Assembly (NCBI GenBank): GCA_002900995.3
Contig: CM035306.1
Coordinates: 2,604,001 to 2,668,000, forward strand
Origin: Ganoderma boninense
Taxonomy: Eukaryota; Basidiomycota; Agaricomycetes; Polyporales; Polyporaceae
Direction of reading: 5' to 3'
DNA: 64,000 nt
Within the stretch, counting starts at the first letter, position 1; the number at the start of each line of letters is the position of its first letter. Position numbers and translations under genes: made by a program. Below, one piece after another: positions 32,658-44,117 of the stretch. The notes under the pieces were generated by a model. The model did not search any database and was not told where the DNA came from. It worked only from the letters and a program-made list of their open reading frames with translations.

Positions 32658-35600
32658 ATGGCCACCGACGAACACTTGAAGGCATTCATAGCAAGACATC
32701 AACAGCTGCTTGATAAGGAGCGTGAAGCAGAGATAGAACGCACATCATTGCTGCTCTCCAACTGCCCTCCAAAGCTCCTCGAGCAGAAAGGCTTATGCCT
32801 GTCCAGTCTTTCCATCGCTTCCGTCGGAATTGGTCTAGGAGGAAAGACGTGTGTATACCTAGGCTTGTCTGTGATTCAATCATGGGTTCTGAATCATCGC
32901 GTAAACCCTACATGCAGCCTAGTAGAGCTTGAACGGCCTACCGCGTATCACTCCAGTCCATTGTTTCCGCCACACACGCTCAGGTAAGACACTCTCTTCT
33001 GATGAGTGGGGCTGCAAAACCATGGAACAGACCAGGTGATCTCGCGCGCATCGAAGAACACACGTCTGGTGCAGCCGCCTCGAAGAAAGCCCCGAAGACC
33101 AAGAAGACTGCATTATCGGAAAAGGGGAAGAGCGATGACGTTGAAGGTGTTGTATTCAAGGTATGCAGATTGGACCCCATGACGCACCCACGGTGTTCAT
33201 GTTTCTCAGGTGTCCGATACGCGAATCATCATTGCGGTGAACCCTCCGGAGACGGGCAGAGAGGAGCTGGATCTTCCAGACAGATGCCGTGTGGTCAAGC
33301 TGGCAAACAGCGTGACTTACGATAGGTAACTCGGAAATGTATCCATCCTGTGGGCGCGTAATAACTAATGACATGAAAATAGGATGGATAAGGCTTTAAA
33401 CCAGCTCGAGAAGGTGGTCCTGCCGAACTCGGACGCTGTCAGTATGGTATCATACTCTCCAAGGCCAGTAAATGACCTTCATGTACGCAGAAGGAAGACA
33501 AGTTCCTGCCAAAGATGACGCCCCTTGTTCGTGTCCTTATGGGGATGCAGTCCCCTTCGAAGAGAGCTCAAATCAAAGACCTCAAGTTCTTCGACCAGTC
33601 CCTTAACTCGAGCCAACAAGAAGCGATTCGTTTCGCACTCGGATCTCCTGAAGTTGCGTGCATACATGGACCTCCTGGTATCGCCCACGTCCCCAAATCG
33701 ACTGGATGTGATCGTGACGTTTTCTTGCAGGGACGGGAAAGACTCACACCCTAATAGAGCTCATTCGTCAGCTCACCACAGTTACTCCGTTCAACCCTAG
33801 ACCCCTCCGTTTGCTCGTATGTGGAGCGTCCAATCTGTCCGTGGACAACATTTTGGAGCGGCTTCTGGCTCTCCCCGCATCAGAGGATGGTAAGAAACTC
33901 AAGGTGACGCGAGTTGGACACCCCGCCCGCGTGATGAACCGGGAAGATGTAATCGAGGCCACGCTCGAGGTCAAGGCTAGTCGCAGCGATCAGGTAGGTC
34001 ACTTGGTTGCGGTATTACTGAGGTGAATTAAAGTGACAACCCTTCGGGTGCCAGGCCATCTTGGCAAAGGATGTCAAGAATGAGCTCGAGACCGCACTTG
34101 ATGTTCTGTCTGGCAGGGGCAGGGGTGCTAAGGGCAAGGCTCCGAGGGGGCTGGAGCGTAAGAAGATGTGGGAGGAGGTCAGGGCGTTGCGAAAAGAGTA
34201 AGTGATCTCAGACGTAGTGATTGACCTTCCCCGGACTAAACGCGACAGTGCAGATACCGTCAGCGCGAGGGCGGAGTGGTGGAGAGTGTCCTGAGCGAAT
34301 CTCAGGTGGTCCTTGCAACCTGCCATTCTTCAGGAGGTCGACAAGTACGATCCCAAGGATTTGACGCCGTGATTATAGACGAAGCCACTCAAGCTCTGGA
34401 GGCGGTGAGAATATCAACTATTCGTTGGGCCGGCATCCACTGACTGTTTTGCTGTTAGGTCTGTTGGATACCCATTTTCAAAGCCCAGAAGCTCATTCTG
34501 GCTGGAGACCCGATGCAGCTTCCGCCAACAATCATATCCATAGACAAAGGCAAGGAAGTCAAGAAAACTCTATCTTCCTCCAACCCGAAGCCTGTCATGA
34601 AGTCGGGCACGAAAGAACCAATTAACATACTGGAGACGGAACGGCAAAATATTCCAGAGCCGGAGGAGGAGTCAGGGGACGAGAATGCTCGTTCTGATGA
34701 AGACGAAGGCGATCCCGAACTGGCAGCTGACCCCGAGGAACCTTTGAAGTCTACGCCAAGGAATCCGCAGAAGACAGAATCAAAGGCCGTTCTCCGTCCG
34801 CTTCGAACTCTCGAAACTACCCTCTTCAATCGCCTAGAAAAGATGTACGGCCCAGGTATCAAACGCATGCTCACCGTCCAGTACCGGTTTGTGAACACCC
34901 ACCTCACTGAAATTGTAGCAATTATACGCTGACGTGTTCGTCTTTTCGTCCTAGGATGCATGCCCAGATCGCTGCCTTTCCCTCCAAGGTTATGTACCAC
35001 TCGAGACTACGGTCCCACTCATCCGTCGAGGCACACCTCCTTCGTGACCTACGGAATACGAAGGTAGATTCGGAGGACGACGAGAAGGAGATACTCGGCA
35101 CGCCAGTAGTCTTCTATGATACTGCTGGCTGCGAATACTTCGAACGACTGGAAGGCGACGGAGACGAGGGGAGCCGATGCAATGAGAACGAGACGTCCGT
35201 TGTGAAGATGTGGGTTGACCAGCTGGTACGTCCGTCAGTCCACTGCCGAGAACTGAAGTTCATAAGCTCTCGTGCGCTAGGCTCGCGCAGGAGTCCTCCC
35301 GTCCCAAATAGCAGTCATCACGCCGTACGCGTATACCTTCTACGGAGTGCATTAGCAATATTCTGACGCCAACATGGCAGCTACCAAGCACAGGTAACAC
35401 TCTTGACGTCCCTACTTCGGCCGGTGTATGGGCCGGAGTTAGAGATCGGGACAGTCGACGGCATGCAAGGGCGAGAAAAAGAGGCGGTGATAATCAGTCT
35501 TGTCAGGAGCAATGAGAAGGTACGGCGCTAGCTTACTCGCGAATGTGTCCCTGACCATTGTGTTCTTGGATTAGCGGGAGGTGGGGTTCCTGAAGGACAA

Positions 35601-35811
35601 GCGCAGGCTCAACGTAGCTATGACCCGAGCACGACGACATTTGGTGAGCAAGACAAGTACACTCGATGATATCCACCTGCTGAGGTATATCTTACATCGT
35701 CAGTGTGTCATTGGCGACTCGTCGACTGTGCAGCACGGCAGCCCGTTCCTCAAAAAATGGATGGCTTGGCTGGAAGCTCACGCCGATGTCCGCTTCGCAG
35801 GTCTCGAATAA
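32658..35811 (+). CDS. HCS1: SF1B helicase, IGHMBP2/SMUBP2 (Hcs1) type
   Basis: UPF1-like 5'-3' helicase; yeast Hcs1 co-purifies with DNA polymerase alpha and human IGHMBP2 is ribosome-associated. Fifteen exons give 785 residues: 32658-32850, 32923-32983, 33031-33160, 33210-33325, 33383-33437, 33491-33677, 33731-33993, 34055-34197, 34254-34404, 34459-34886, 34955-35225, 35281-35324, 35381-35519, 35575-35643 and 35704-35811. The N-terminal 1B/stalk region includes [14 protein letters not shown]. Motif I is [16 protein letters not shown], motif [14 protein letters not shown], motif [16 protein letters not shown], motif [15 protein letters not shown], motif [21 protein letters not shown] and motif [15 protein letters not shown] roughly 80-residue acidic insert follows motif III. 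No R3H or zinc finger is seen, as in yeast Hcs1. The gene symbol rests on family resemblance only. Confidence 0.9.
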
Positions 35812-36121
35812 GCTGCGCGAATGATCTCCAATTGTAGCTGGAGGGCACGCCGGTCCTATCAGAAAGAGAATCTGCGCACTCAGATGAGGTACATTTGCAC
35901 GCTTGTACAATACAAGACCATATTGATAGCATCTACCACTACCGGACCATTAGACTTCTACAGATACTTCAGTACGGACGTGGTATGTACACTGGTGGTA
36001 GGCCAAAAACTAGTACAGCTACATAGGGAACTGGGTCTCCATCACACGAATACGGGCTGAAGGTGAGAAGAGTCCCGAATGTCCCCAGACGCCGCCATTA
36101 GTCCATATCATTAGTACCGTC
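35812..36121. other. Convergent intergenic region
   Basis: About 310 bases between the helicase gene (+) and PQ-loop gene (-) stop codons. No gene is seen. Confidence 0.5.
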
Positions 36122-38145
36122 TTAAAACTCTACGCCGGGCTCAGGAGTAATGCTTGCTCCTCGCCGTCGAGAGGTCACAGGTGATGACTCGTCGAGGGCA
36201 CCGGTGGCTTCAGCGCTGAGCAAACCTGCCTCCTCTTCGTTGTACGACCGGGATGCATGTCGAATGCGAGAAGGGCCTCCCTTCTGGCGGTAGAGGATGG
36301 CCTGGCAAACAATTGTGATGTCGAACATCAGGGTACCCCCACTACCGAGAAGGTAACTGCATTCGCATATGAGCAAGAGGGCTCTCTCAATGGAAGAAGG
36401 CCGCAAAGGACACGTACGGAAGGCTTTCGCGGATGAATGCGGATGCTTGAGGAGGAGGAAGTTGTAGTTTAGGGGATGTGAGGATCGATGCAACGTAAAA
36501 TGTGTTGCCGAGGAATGCAAAGATGAATAAATATATAGAAAGACCCTGCCGATCAAATGATAGAATAATATCAGTATATGAGCTTCGTAACGCAATTAAC
36601 GTTGCTCGGAGTCGTTACCTCAATCGATTTACGGACGAACTGGCACATCTAGCCATTAGCAAACGATAGAAAAATAAATGTAACATTACTCACGTTCTTC
36701 CAGATTTGCGGTAATCGAGACGTGAGATAGAGAGTAGTGCATATCCACGCCGATATTCGGCCAATGATGAACTCCAGGGATGGGGCCGACGGGGGTGGCT
36801 CCGGTTGTCCAGACAGTATGCCCTCAAAATCGATCGAATGGGTGAATTCTAGGACGGTAGGCCTCCCAGCCAATTGCGCAGGGAGGATGGGGTCCGCGAA
36901 TCGAGAGTCGATGACTGCATCGGTGTGGGTCGATATTGCTGAGTCTAGGGGGATATCGGCCCGAGCTAGGACGTTCCCAGTCCTCTGTACAAGAGCACCG
37001 GGACGCGAAGGCCTGTTTCCTACGAGCGTTCCAACGCCGAACAGTGCCCACACGCCCATGAACACCATCGTCGCCCCCTTCCGGCCAACACGGGAGTCGC
37101 GCCTCTGTAAACTAGCGGTACGCCATTCCTCGTTGTCCTCCGATATGTCCGCCGCTCTTACTTCGGGACGACCACGAGATATGGCATCTGGTGGCTCGTC
37201 AAGAGGGGTAAACATTTGGAGTGCAGCAGGAACACGACTGGGTGGCCGACTTCGCCCAACGCCTGCCGTCACTGGACTGGGATACGAGTCGAACCCCCAC
37301 GCCACTTGTTTCCGCCGCGCTGAACGCCCCCCTTCCGAGTGGAAGCTATCCCCTAGACGCGACAACGCGCTCTCGGAGACGTCGTCATCGTCATCGTATG
37401 TGTTGGATTGGGGTTCGATAGAATGAGGACGTCCGCTATGCCGTCGCGTGTGCTCCTCCTGTTGTGCTGCGAAAGCGGCGACGGCGGCAACGTTTGCTGC
37501 GACATTTGAGAGGGCACGATAACGGGGCACGGTGGAGCCTCGTTCGAGGGATAATCGACGGGTGCCTAGTGTACCAGGCATACTGCGTTCACGGCCGTGG
37601 AGGTATCCTGAAGGCACCGTCTTCTGTTTGCGCGAATAATAGACATATTGCACAATGAGACTGAAGTCGACGCAGCAGAAGTAGGTGGCAAGGTAGGTCT
37701 GGTGACACGTTGAGATATATGCGCGAGAAGCATACAGTAAATGTCAAACAGACTCACCTGGAAGGGCAACTGGTGCGTCAAGATGCATCCAATCAAGTTC
37801 GTTGCGTCGCCTAGAGAAGAACCGTTATGAGATCAGAGAAGCACACGATGAGCGATGCTCACGCGACATATTGCGCGATTGCAGAAAGCAGCGTGGGCTC
37901 GTGCCGGAGCTGAAAACACTCACCGAGCATCCAATTCATCAGGAATGGGAGGGCCAGGCCTTCGACTGATTGTCGTCGTGCATTCTCAAGGATCTGGCTG
38001 CCAATGACGGATTGGAGGATGCGACGTGAGCGGCCTCTACAAATTGGGGAGAATGCGGGGTAACCGGAACTTACGGGAATTGCGCCCCCACCCAGCAGGC
38101 GATGGAGATGTAGCCTAGGAGCTCGGAGAACGCTGCGGTGAGCAT
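36122..38145 (-). CDS. PQ-loop membrane protein (Ypq/Rtc2-like, vacuolar)
   Basis: Yeast relatives export cationic amino acids from the vacuole. Exons 38075-38145, 37924-37997, 37758-37810, 36694-37698, 36619-36648, 36418-36545 and 36122-36356 give 531 residues. PQ-loop 1 is WVGAQFPQILENARRQSVEGL and loop 2 is LTSRLPQIWKNMCQFVRKS; both keep Pro-Gln. Helices include LLGYISIACWVGA, FLMNWMLGDATNLIGCIL, TYLATYFCCVDFSLIVQY and GLSIYLFIFAFLGNTFYVASIL. Between the two PQ units lies a cytosolic loop of about 250 residues with SRPPSRVP, DDDDDVSES and a possible extra helix (TMVFMGVWALFGVGTLVG), longer than in the yeast proteins. The start at 38145 (MLTAAFSELLGYI) begins just before helix 1. A 30-base exon encodes MCQFVRKSIE. 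Confidence 0.87.
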
Positions 38146-38639
38146 GGGGGATAGTGCATGGACGTCGGGGACGAGAAGAAGGCCAAGTGGGACAGAGGGC
38201 GAGATATCGGGGGAGACGGTGGGAGGGAAGAGTTGCCTGTCTTGGCGCGCTTCGCTCGCGGCTGTCCCGTGTCTGTCTGAGCCCCGAGTCCCGAGTCTCC
38301 TCCGTCCCCTCCCACCGCCTTTTCTGGCCATCCTCCGCTCGCCCTCCCTCCGCCCCCGTCTGCGCCCACTCACCACCCATTTCCCCTCGTCCCGTCTTCT
38401 CGCATTCTCCCAGTCCCTTGCTCACCGCACCGTAGCCCATCGCAAGCTCGCGCGGTGCACCGTGGGCGTGAAACCCAGGTGAAGCCACGACGGCAACGCG
38501 CCGCCCTCTCAGTCGCGCGCTCCAAACCTTTCCTGGACTGGACGCGCCCGAAGAGTCTTGATCGTGACAACATCTCAGACAGCGACTGTCCCCCGGAACC
38601 CTTCGACCTCTGCGACCTCGGTCCAAATATCCCTACATC
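38146..38639. promoter_or_regulatory. Divergent promoter of the PQ-loop and LisH-CTLH genes
   Basis: About 490 bases between head-to-head genes, GC-rich and pyrimidine-rich on the plus strand around 38280-38440. Overlapping open frames on both strands have Arg/Ser/Pro low complexity and are not supported as genes. Confidence 0.4.
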
Positions 38640-39982
38640 ATGTCAAACAAGGCTGGGCCTTCCAACCCCACGAGCGCAAGGCTCCTCAACCCTGCGCCGG
38701 AGGAGCTGGTGAGTTCGATCCAGCGCTGGTGTCCCGAAGGTTTAGACATTCATTCCGCCTAGCGACATCTCGTCTTAGACTACCTCGTCCACAACTGCTA
38801 CTCCTCGGCAGCTCGTGCCTTTCTTAGGGAGAGCAGCGGCCCGAAGGATGTTGACGCAGACGGAGACGAGGTTATGGCCTCTCCCTCCGAGGATACCGGG
38901 AGCGTTATGGACAGATGCGAGGATACTCTTGCTATGGGTGAACTCCGCAAAGGCGCGCCGCTGTCTCGCCGTTTGCTCAGTCCAAGTCCTTAACCCTTTA
39001 CCAGACATTCAAATGCGCATTCTGACCGGAAATATCGATGAAGCCACAGCGCTGCTCAACGAACACTTCCCCGCTGTCCTTTCCGATGGTATGGAAAATG
39101 AAGAATCGGATGTCTCAACAGCGTCCTCGGGCAGATTCTCGTACCTCCCGTCTACCTCGGTCGAGCCAACTCACCTCGCGCTCAACCTTCGCATCCAGGC
39201 TTTCATAGAAGCCGCTCGGACTATTCCCCTTGAATACTATCCCCCCGGCTCAAGTACACCCTTACCGCATCCGCCTCTCTTGTGTGGCCCATGCAAGAAG
39301 CGCGCAGACGCCGAAGACGGGGATGAAGAGATGGCAGAGACTGACAATGAAGATGCAAACGTTCAGCTCCTCATACGCGCGCAAAATCTCTATTCGGAGG
39401 CGAATCAGCTCCGCCGTCCGCAAGACCGTGCGACATACCTGCACGAGCTCGGGCAGGTCGGCGGAATCCTTGCGTACACCGTGCCGGAACGAAGTCCTCT
39501 CTCAACCTACATGACCCAAGTCCGACGTGAAGGTGTGGCTAATCAGATCGACAGTGCTATATTGTGTAAGTATGCCTTTTGACTAGTAGCGTGACCTTCC
39601 TGATCATACGGGTCCCTGCAGATCGTGCAAGACGGCCGGCCGTTTCTCGAATGGAACTCTACACGCGTTACACAGCTTCACTCTGGGGAATGTTGCATGA
39701 AAAAGAATTCAAGGTTCCTCCTCGTAACATTTGGCCCCCGGGCGCCTCTCTTCCCCCCACAGCCGGACATCTGCAAGAGCCCAAACCTTCGCCTTCCAGG
39801 GATGCTAGTAGCTTGGAGAGTGCCATCCCCACCCCTAAGAAGTCGGCACAAGAGAAAGATCCGGAAGAGGTACGCTCTGCCTGTGACACGCATCTTGGTC
39901 TCGTTGAGGCTTACTGTCGATGTCTCAGATCATTCCTCCGTTCGATTTGCATCTGTTCGTCGAGCCATTGGAGCGCACATAG
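38640..39982 (+). CDS. LisH-CTLH domain protein (GID/RanBPM-like)
   Basis: Such proteins are subunits or relatives of the GID/CTLH ubiquitin ligase. Exons 38640-38708, 38763-38937, 39005-39565, 39622-39869 and 39929-39982 give 368 residues. LisH lies at about residues 24-50 (LVLDYLVHNCYSSAARAFLRE). The CTLH part follows: MRILTGNIDEATALLNEHFPAVL and LNLRIQAFIEAARTIPLEYYP. The CRA-like region reads LLIRAQNLYSEANQLRRPQ, YLHELGQVGGILAY and REGVANQIDSAILY. There is no SPRY domain. The C-terminal 70 residues are Pro/Ser-rich. The intron between 38937 and 39005 was set by frame and its TTAAC branch with TTTACCAG acceptor. It is unclear whether it corresponds to Gid8 or to the C-terminal half of a Gid1-type protein. 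Confidence 0.8.
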
Positions 39983-40210
39983 CATCCTCATTCAGGGTCG
40001 CATATAATCACCCTATATTCACGTCCAGATATCATCGGTGGTGGGTCCACCGTACTGTTTTGTGTAGCATTGGACACTCTGGAGACACTGTACTGTATGT
40101 GTTGCAATGGATTTGATTCTCTATCGCCATACTTCACTCATGTCAAGGTCAGACTGATGGAACTTTGGAGTCCCGACACATGTCACCATCTGGTGAGCAA
40201 CATCGGAAGT
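39983..40210. other. Convergent intergenic region
   Basis: About 230 bases between stop codons of the LisH-CTLH gene (+) and the leucine-rich protein gene (-). Nothing recognisable. Confidence 0.5.
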
Positions 40211-41577
40211 TCAATCGGACAATCGCAGGCTTTTCATCATTCCCTCCACTATACTAAGGCTGCCTCGAAAAGTCTGCTCCTTCAAACCAATGATGTTTAC
40301 ATCGTCCCCCAAGCGTCCCCTGTTCACCCTGGCAGCAATGCTTATTGGCACGTTGCACATCCTGAAGCCAAGGACGCGTAACCTCGCCCATTTCTCCCAC
40401 TCTATACGATCTAGAGTTGACTCCATATTCCCCAATCCTTTCCCTCCCGGCGGTTCGTTTAGCCACGGATTATACGACAAGTCCAAGACCTCTAGCAGAG
40501 GGCATATCCTGGGCAAGCGATGGATCTGTGGGCTGGGATGGATCTGGGGACTGGGGACTGGGAGAGCGAGCAGGGCGAGGCGCGTAAGCGTCAGAGGGAA
40601 AAGGAACAGTGTTGTGGGTGGCACTTGAGCATTGAGCACGACCAGCGTGTGCAGTGGTCGAGGCTGATCCTGCGACACCAACGATTCTTCTTCCCAAGAA
40701 CTTCCTCTGTCCTCCTTATGTTCTTGATCTTCTGCAATATGCACTTCTTCCTCGGGCTGGTCGCCCGCGACCTGACGACTTTCCGACGGGCCCTCCTGTG
40801 CCTCCTCCTCCTCCTCCTCCCCAGCCTCTTCTTGCGCTTTAAGTCTTGACGACAAGGTCGCGAAGAGATCCCTTTGAAGCGTCGCCTGCGGCCCAACCAC
40901 AATGACCTCCCCATCTGCATGGCCCTCCGGCTCGAAAAGGGGATAGAGCTTCCCATTCGGGAGCGGGTCGTGTACCGCCGTATACCGCAGAATGTCGCGC
41001 CTGAACATCATGGGAAGGACTTCGAGCAGCTCTTCGCGGAAGCTGGCTGCATCCGGGAACATTTCAAGCAGAATCCGAACACAGATCTGCGTGAGCGGGG
41101 GCACCCCAGCGTTCGTCTCCAGCTCTCCTTCTGACGGGTCTGAGTATGCTCCGTCCGTTCCGTGTTCGGCTTCTGTCTGTGGGCTAGCGGGAAAGAGAGG
41201 AACGTCGCTGGACCCGAAGCTCCACGGTGTGTGCGAGAAGATGAGGGAGAGAGCCTCCTTGCGGAACGCAACTGTGTCTCTACTCTCAGTCTGGGGTCCG
41301 CGGGGCTGATGAGATCGGAACAACCCACTCCAGCTCTTCGGTGGGGGCGGCCCCGGTACAGCGCCGCGGGGGTACCCATGTTCCAGATGGCCTTCGCGGA
41401 GGACAGGGAGAGGTGGCGGGGGAAGGGTGCGATCATCATCACGAGCTGTGTCTTCAGAGGACGTGTTTGCGTATGTGTAGATGTCGGAGAAGGGGAGGGA
41501 GGGGTTGTTGTAGCTGCGGGACCTGAGTATCTCTAGGTGGGTTTTTGAGCGACGGAGATTCTGCGAGTGTCTGAACT
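40211..41577 (-). CDS. Leucine-rich, acidic protein of unknown function
   Basis: The frame is open from about 41577 to the stop at 40211. Between 41577 and the internal Met in EMFPDAASF there is no ATG, so the start must lie in an upstream exon; an ATG at 41712 joined over a weak donor to 41577 would fit the frame but is unproven. The N-terminal part reads LRRSKTHLEILRSRSYNNPSL. The middle is a helical segment (REELLEVLPMMFRRDILRY) followed by very acidic Glu/Gln-rich sequence. The C-terminal third has leucine-rich strand motifs: LHTLVVLNAQVPPTTLFLF, LTRLALLALPVP and LLEVLDLSYNPWL, then LRVLGFRMCNVP, fitting a short leucine-rich repeat array. No enzyme motif. Confidence is good for the body, low for the 5' end. 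Confidence 0.65.
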
Positions 41578-41712
41578 GCTCGCCCCTGCCGCAACGAAGT
41601 TAAATTGGTTTTGTGAGTATATCAGATACAGTCATATAGGCAGTTCATTACCTCAACGCATGAAGGAGGTTATTGACCTCGCGAGATGGGGTTGCCTGTC
41701 CCTCGTTGCCAT

Positions 41713-42133
41713 CCCTCCCGCGGAGCATAATCGATTGAAGCGTGGATTGCGTGTTATGCTACGCGGTGTGGATGGTGGAGAGGGAGATATCGATGGTACA
41801 TGGCCAACCAATGTGCCTATCAATTGTAAATGTGAGCGCGAGACTCCAGTTGCATGGTCGGGAGTGGAGAGTCATCGCAATCCTTTCGGCGCTAGATACA
41901 CGACATCAGTACTAGGTCCCACCGACCGTCGTCCGACCGAAGGTCCATCCCTTAAACAACCCTAGATAGTTCTGGGATCTCGCAGCATGCAGTTTTCGAC
42001 GATTGAGGAGAACATATGGCATACATGGTAAATGATAGTAGTCGTCGTAGTGGTAGAGCATGCCAGTCATACTCCCTCATACACGCTCGCCCACACCTCT
42101 TCAGACACAGATGAAGACTCCGAAAACCCCAAC
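41713..42133. other. Intergenic region
   Basis: About 420 bases between two minus-strand genes, holding the 3' UTR of RPL7 and the upstream part of the leucine-rich gene. No gene is supported. Confidence 0.45.
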
Positions 42134-43257
42134 TCAGTTCATCTGGCGGACGAGCTTGTTAATGTGGATCTCCCGGTTACCGAAGTCGCCGCCCTGGACG
42201 AAGTGCTTGAACTTCCGTGTCCTCCAGCCACCGGTCGGGTTGGAGAGCTTGAAGGGCCAGAGGAAGTTCGACGCCTGCTTGAAGTTGGGGCCCGCGGTGA
42301 AGATCTCGTGCACGAGATCCTCGATGGAAAGAATGTCGTACTTGCCGAGGGTCTCCTCGATGACAGCGTTGTTGGAGAGGGGGATACGCTGCTTGTCGAC
42401 CTTGCCGTAGCCGCGCTTGTAGATGAGTTCCCGCACCGACTTCAAGTTGGGCTCCCTAAATGCAACGTTAAAGATAGATCAAGGGAAGGAAGGTAGAAGA
42501 CGCACCCGTAAGCAACGTAAGGCTCAACTAGACGGAGCATCTGTTCAGTCGCCTTCGTGACCTTGACAAAAACGCCGTTGTTGATCTGGAGAAGGCGGAG
42601 CAGCTGGAGAATTTTGCGGGGCTTGGGTGCAATGTTGTTGATACTGAAAACGTATGTTTAGGTCTACTGAAGGTCTGAACACAGAACGGACTCACCCTCG
42701 AATACGGATAACGAAGTAAACCTTTGCTTGCGCAGGGACGTAGAAGTCGCCAGCAGCGCGCGCAGCCCGCTTCAGACGGATCTCCTCCTTCTCCGCGGTA
42801 AGGTACTCCTTCACATAGGACTCCGCGCGCTTGAAGATGACCTTGCGCTTGGCCTTGTTAGCCTACATTGGGGAAGAAGCGTCAACGGTGGTCGCAAACC
42901 AAATGAGATAAAAGGAGGTAGAATCAGCCCCGAAAGATGGTATGTTTCCGGCAGCACAGTGAAAACGAAGCTCCCACTAGCCAAGAGTTATAGTATACAT
43001 CACACAATAGAAAAAGAAAAATGTGGATCATGAACTGAATGCTCACGCACCTTGCGGGTCGCAACGATAGCAGCCAAACGCTCCTCCCGGGCCTTTTCAT
43101 TTTGTTTGCGTTTCTTGAGGAGAGTCTCTGGGACTTCAACGTCCTAACCTAGAGTCAGAATACCTGCGACAAGCCGCAGCCGTTTGAACCACTGACCGAG
43201 ACGGTAGGGACGCTATATGCGTGTCAGTTAAGGCGTTAGCGAGAAACACGCTGTCAT
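42134..43257 (-). CDS. RPL7: 60S ribosomal protein uL30 (RPL7)
   Basis: Large-subunit ribosomal protein. Six exons (43250-43257, 43197-43212, 43051-43143, 42696-42862, 42506-42643, 42134-42455) give 247 residues, equal to the family norm. The protein begins [20 protein letters not shown] and continues [66 protein letters not shown] and [19 protein letters not shown], ending [16 protein letters not shown]. The first two exons are only 8 and 16 bases. The third intron is 188 bases, much longer than its neighbours, and ribosomal-protein introns often carry snoRNAs. Confidence 0.93.
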
Positions 43258-43806
43258 GATGAAAGTACGCACGTAGTTGAGGGGGCCATTGGGAATCTTG
43301 AGGAACGACGGGCGGGGCCTTTGCCTTTGGCGTAGTGAAAGCGCGCTGGGCCAAGTTCGGTGGCTGACTCACGACTATGCAGTTCTTCAGAAGTATTCCC
43401 ACGCCCTCAGAGGGCGTCTACCTAGAACGCGTTCCATAAAGGCGCTCGTCCATTATCTGAATCGACGCGTCGTTCTGTAATTCGACTCTGCAGACGGTCT
43501 CCACGTCTTGCCCCCATCTCGTCATCGCCCAGTCACTGTCAAGGTTATTGCCTTGGAAAATGACGCTCGGCCCAACTTGTTTGTCTGGCCCATCCACCTT
43601 CAATGAGGCTCCGCCATGTCGCTGAGTCCACGCATTGCCATTGTGTCATTCAGGCGCCTGCTACCTCAACCCATATCGTTTATGCGTTGTCAGTCTCTGC
43701 GATTCGTTTTCACAGCGTATCTCGTCAATGGTCGAGCCTGGTGTCTATTGCGATATCAAGAAAGACCAGAAACTCGAGTACAATATTCGCCTGAATTATA
43801 CCCGAA
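43258..43806. promoter_or_regulatory. RPL7 upstream region
   Basis: About 550 bases between RPL7 and the Nce101-like gene, both minus. It should contain the RPL7 promoter. A minus-strand frame about 43418-43670 (containing DSDWAMTRWGQDVETVCRVE) is open but has no ATG start in frame and no recognised domain. Confidence 0.4.
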
Positions 43807-44117
43807 TCACTTCTTGGGGGACTTGTCGCTCTCCACCTCCACGCTCGCCGCGATAGCCTGCCAATCAACAGACTCCTCCGTCGCCTGCAACCTGTGTTCA
43901 CGTTGCTGCTGCCACTTTTCCCGCTTCCATCGCAGCAACGACGTAAGCTTCAACTCTTCGGGAAGAGCAGTGCGTGGATGTGTCTCGTAGAGGTAATAGG
44001 CGAATACCCCAGTGAACACACCGAGAATTGGATCAAGAGTTCTGCAGGATGCATGAAGGGCCGATGAAAAGTGGCGCATGAGAAGACAGCTCACCTCGAG
44101 AGCAGCGGCGGAGGCAT
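43807..44117 (-). CDS. Small membrane protein resembling Nce101 (non-classical export)
   Basis: Exons 44095-44117 and 43807-44041 give 85 residues. The protein starts MPPPLLSRTLDPILGVFTGV and continues FAYYLYETHPRTALP, which fits the short hydrophobic Nce101 domain (one membrane helix at about residues 9-28). The C-terminal half is charged and helical (LLRWKREKWQQQREHRLQ). The first exon is 23 bases. In yeast Nce101 was linked to export of proteins lacking signal peptides; its exact role is unclear. Assignment rests on the short LDPILGVFTGVFAYYL stretch and the size. Confidence 0.65.

Noticed and set aside
43418..43670. Minus-strand frame containing DSDWAMTRWGQDVETVCRVE between RPL7 and the Nce101-like gene
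   Set aside because: No in-frame ATG, no recognised domain, and it occupies the RPL7 promoter. Could be an unrecognised small gene but cannot be supported.
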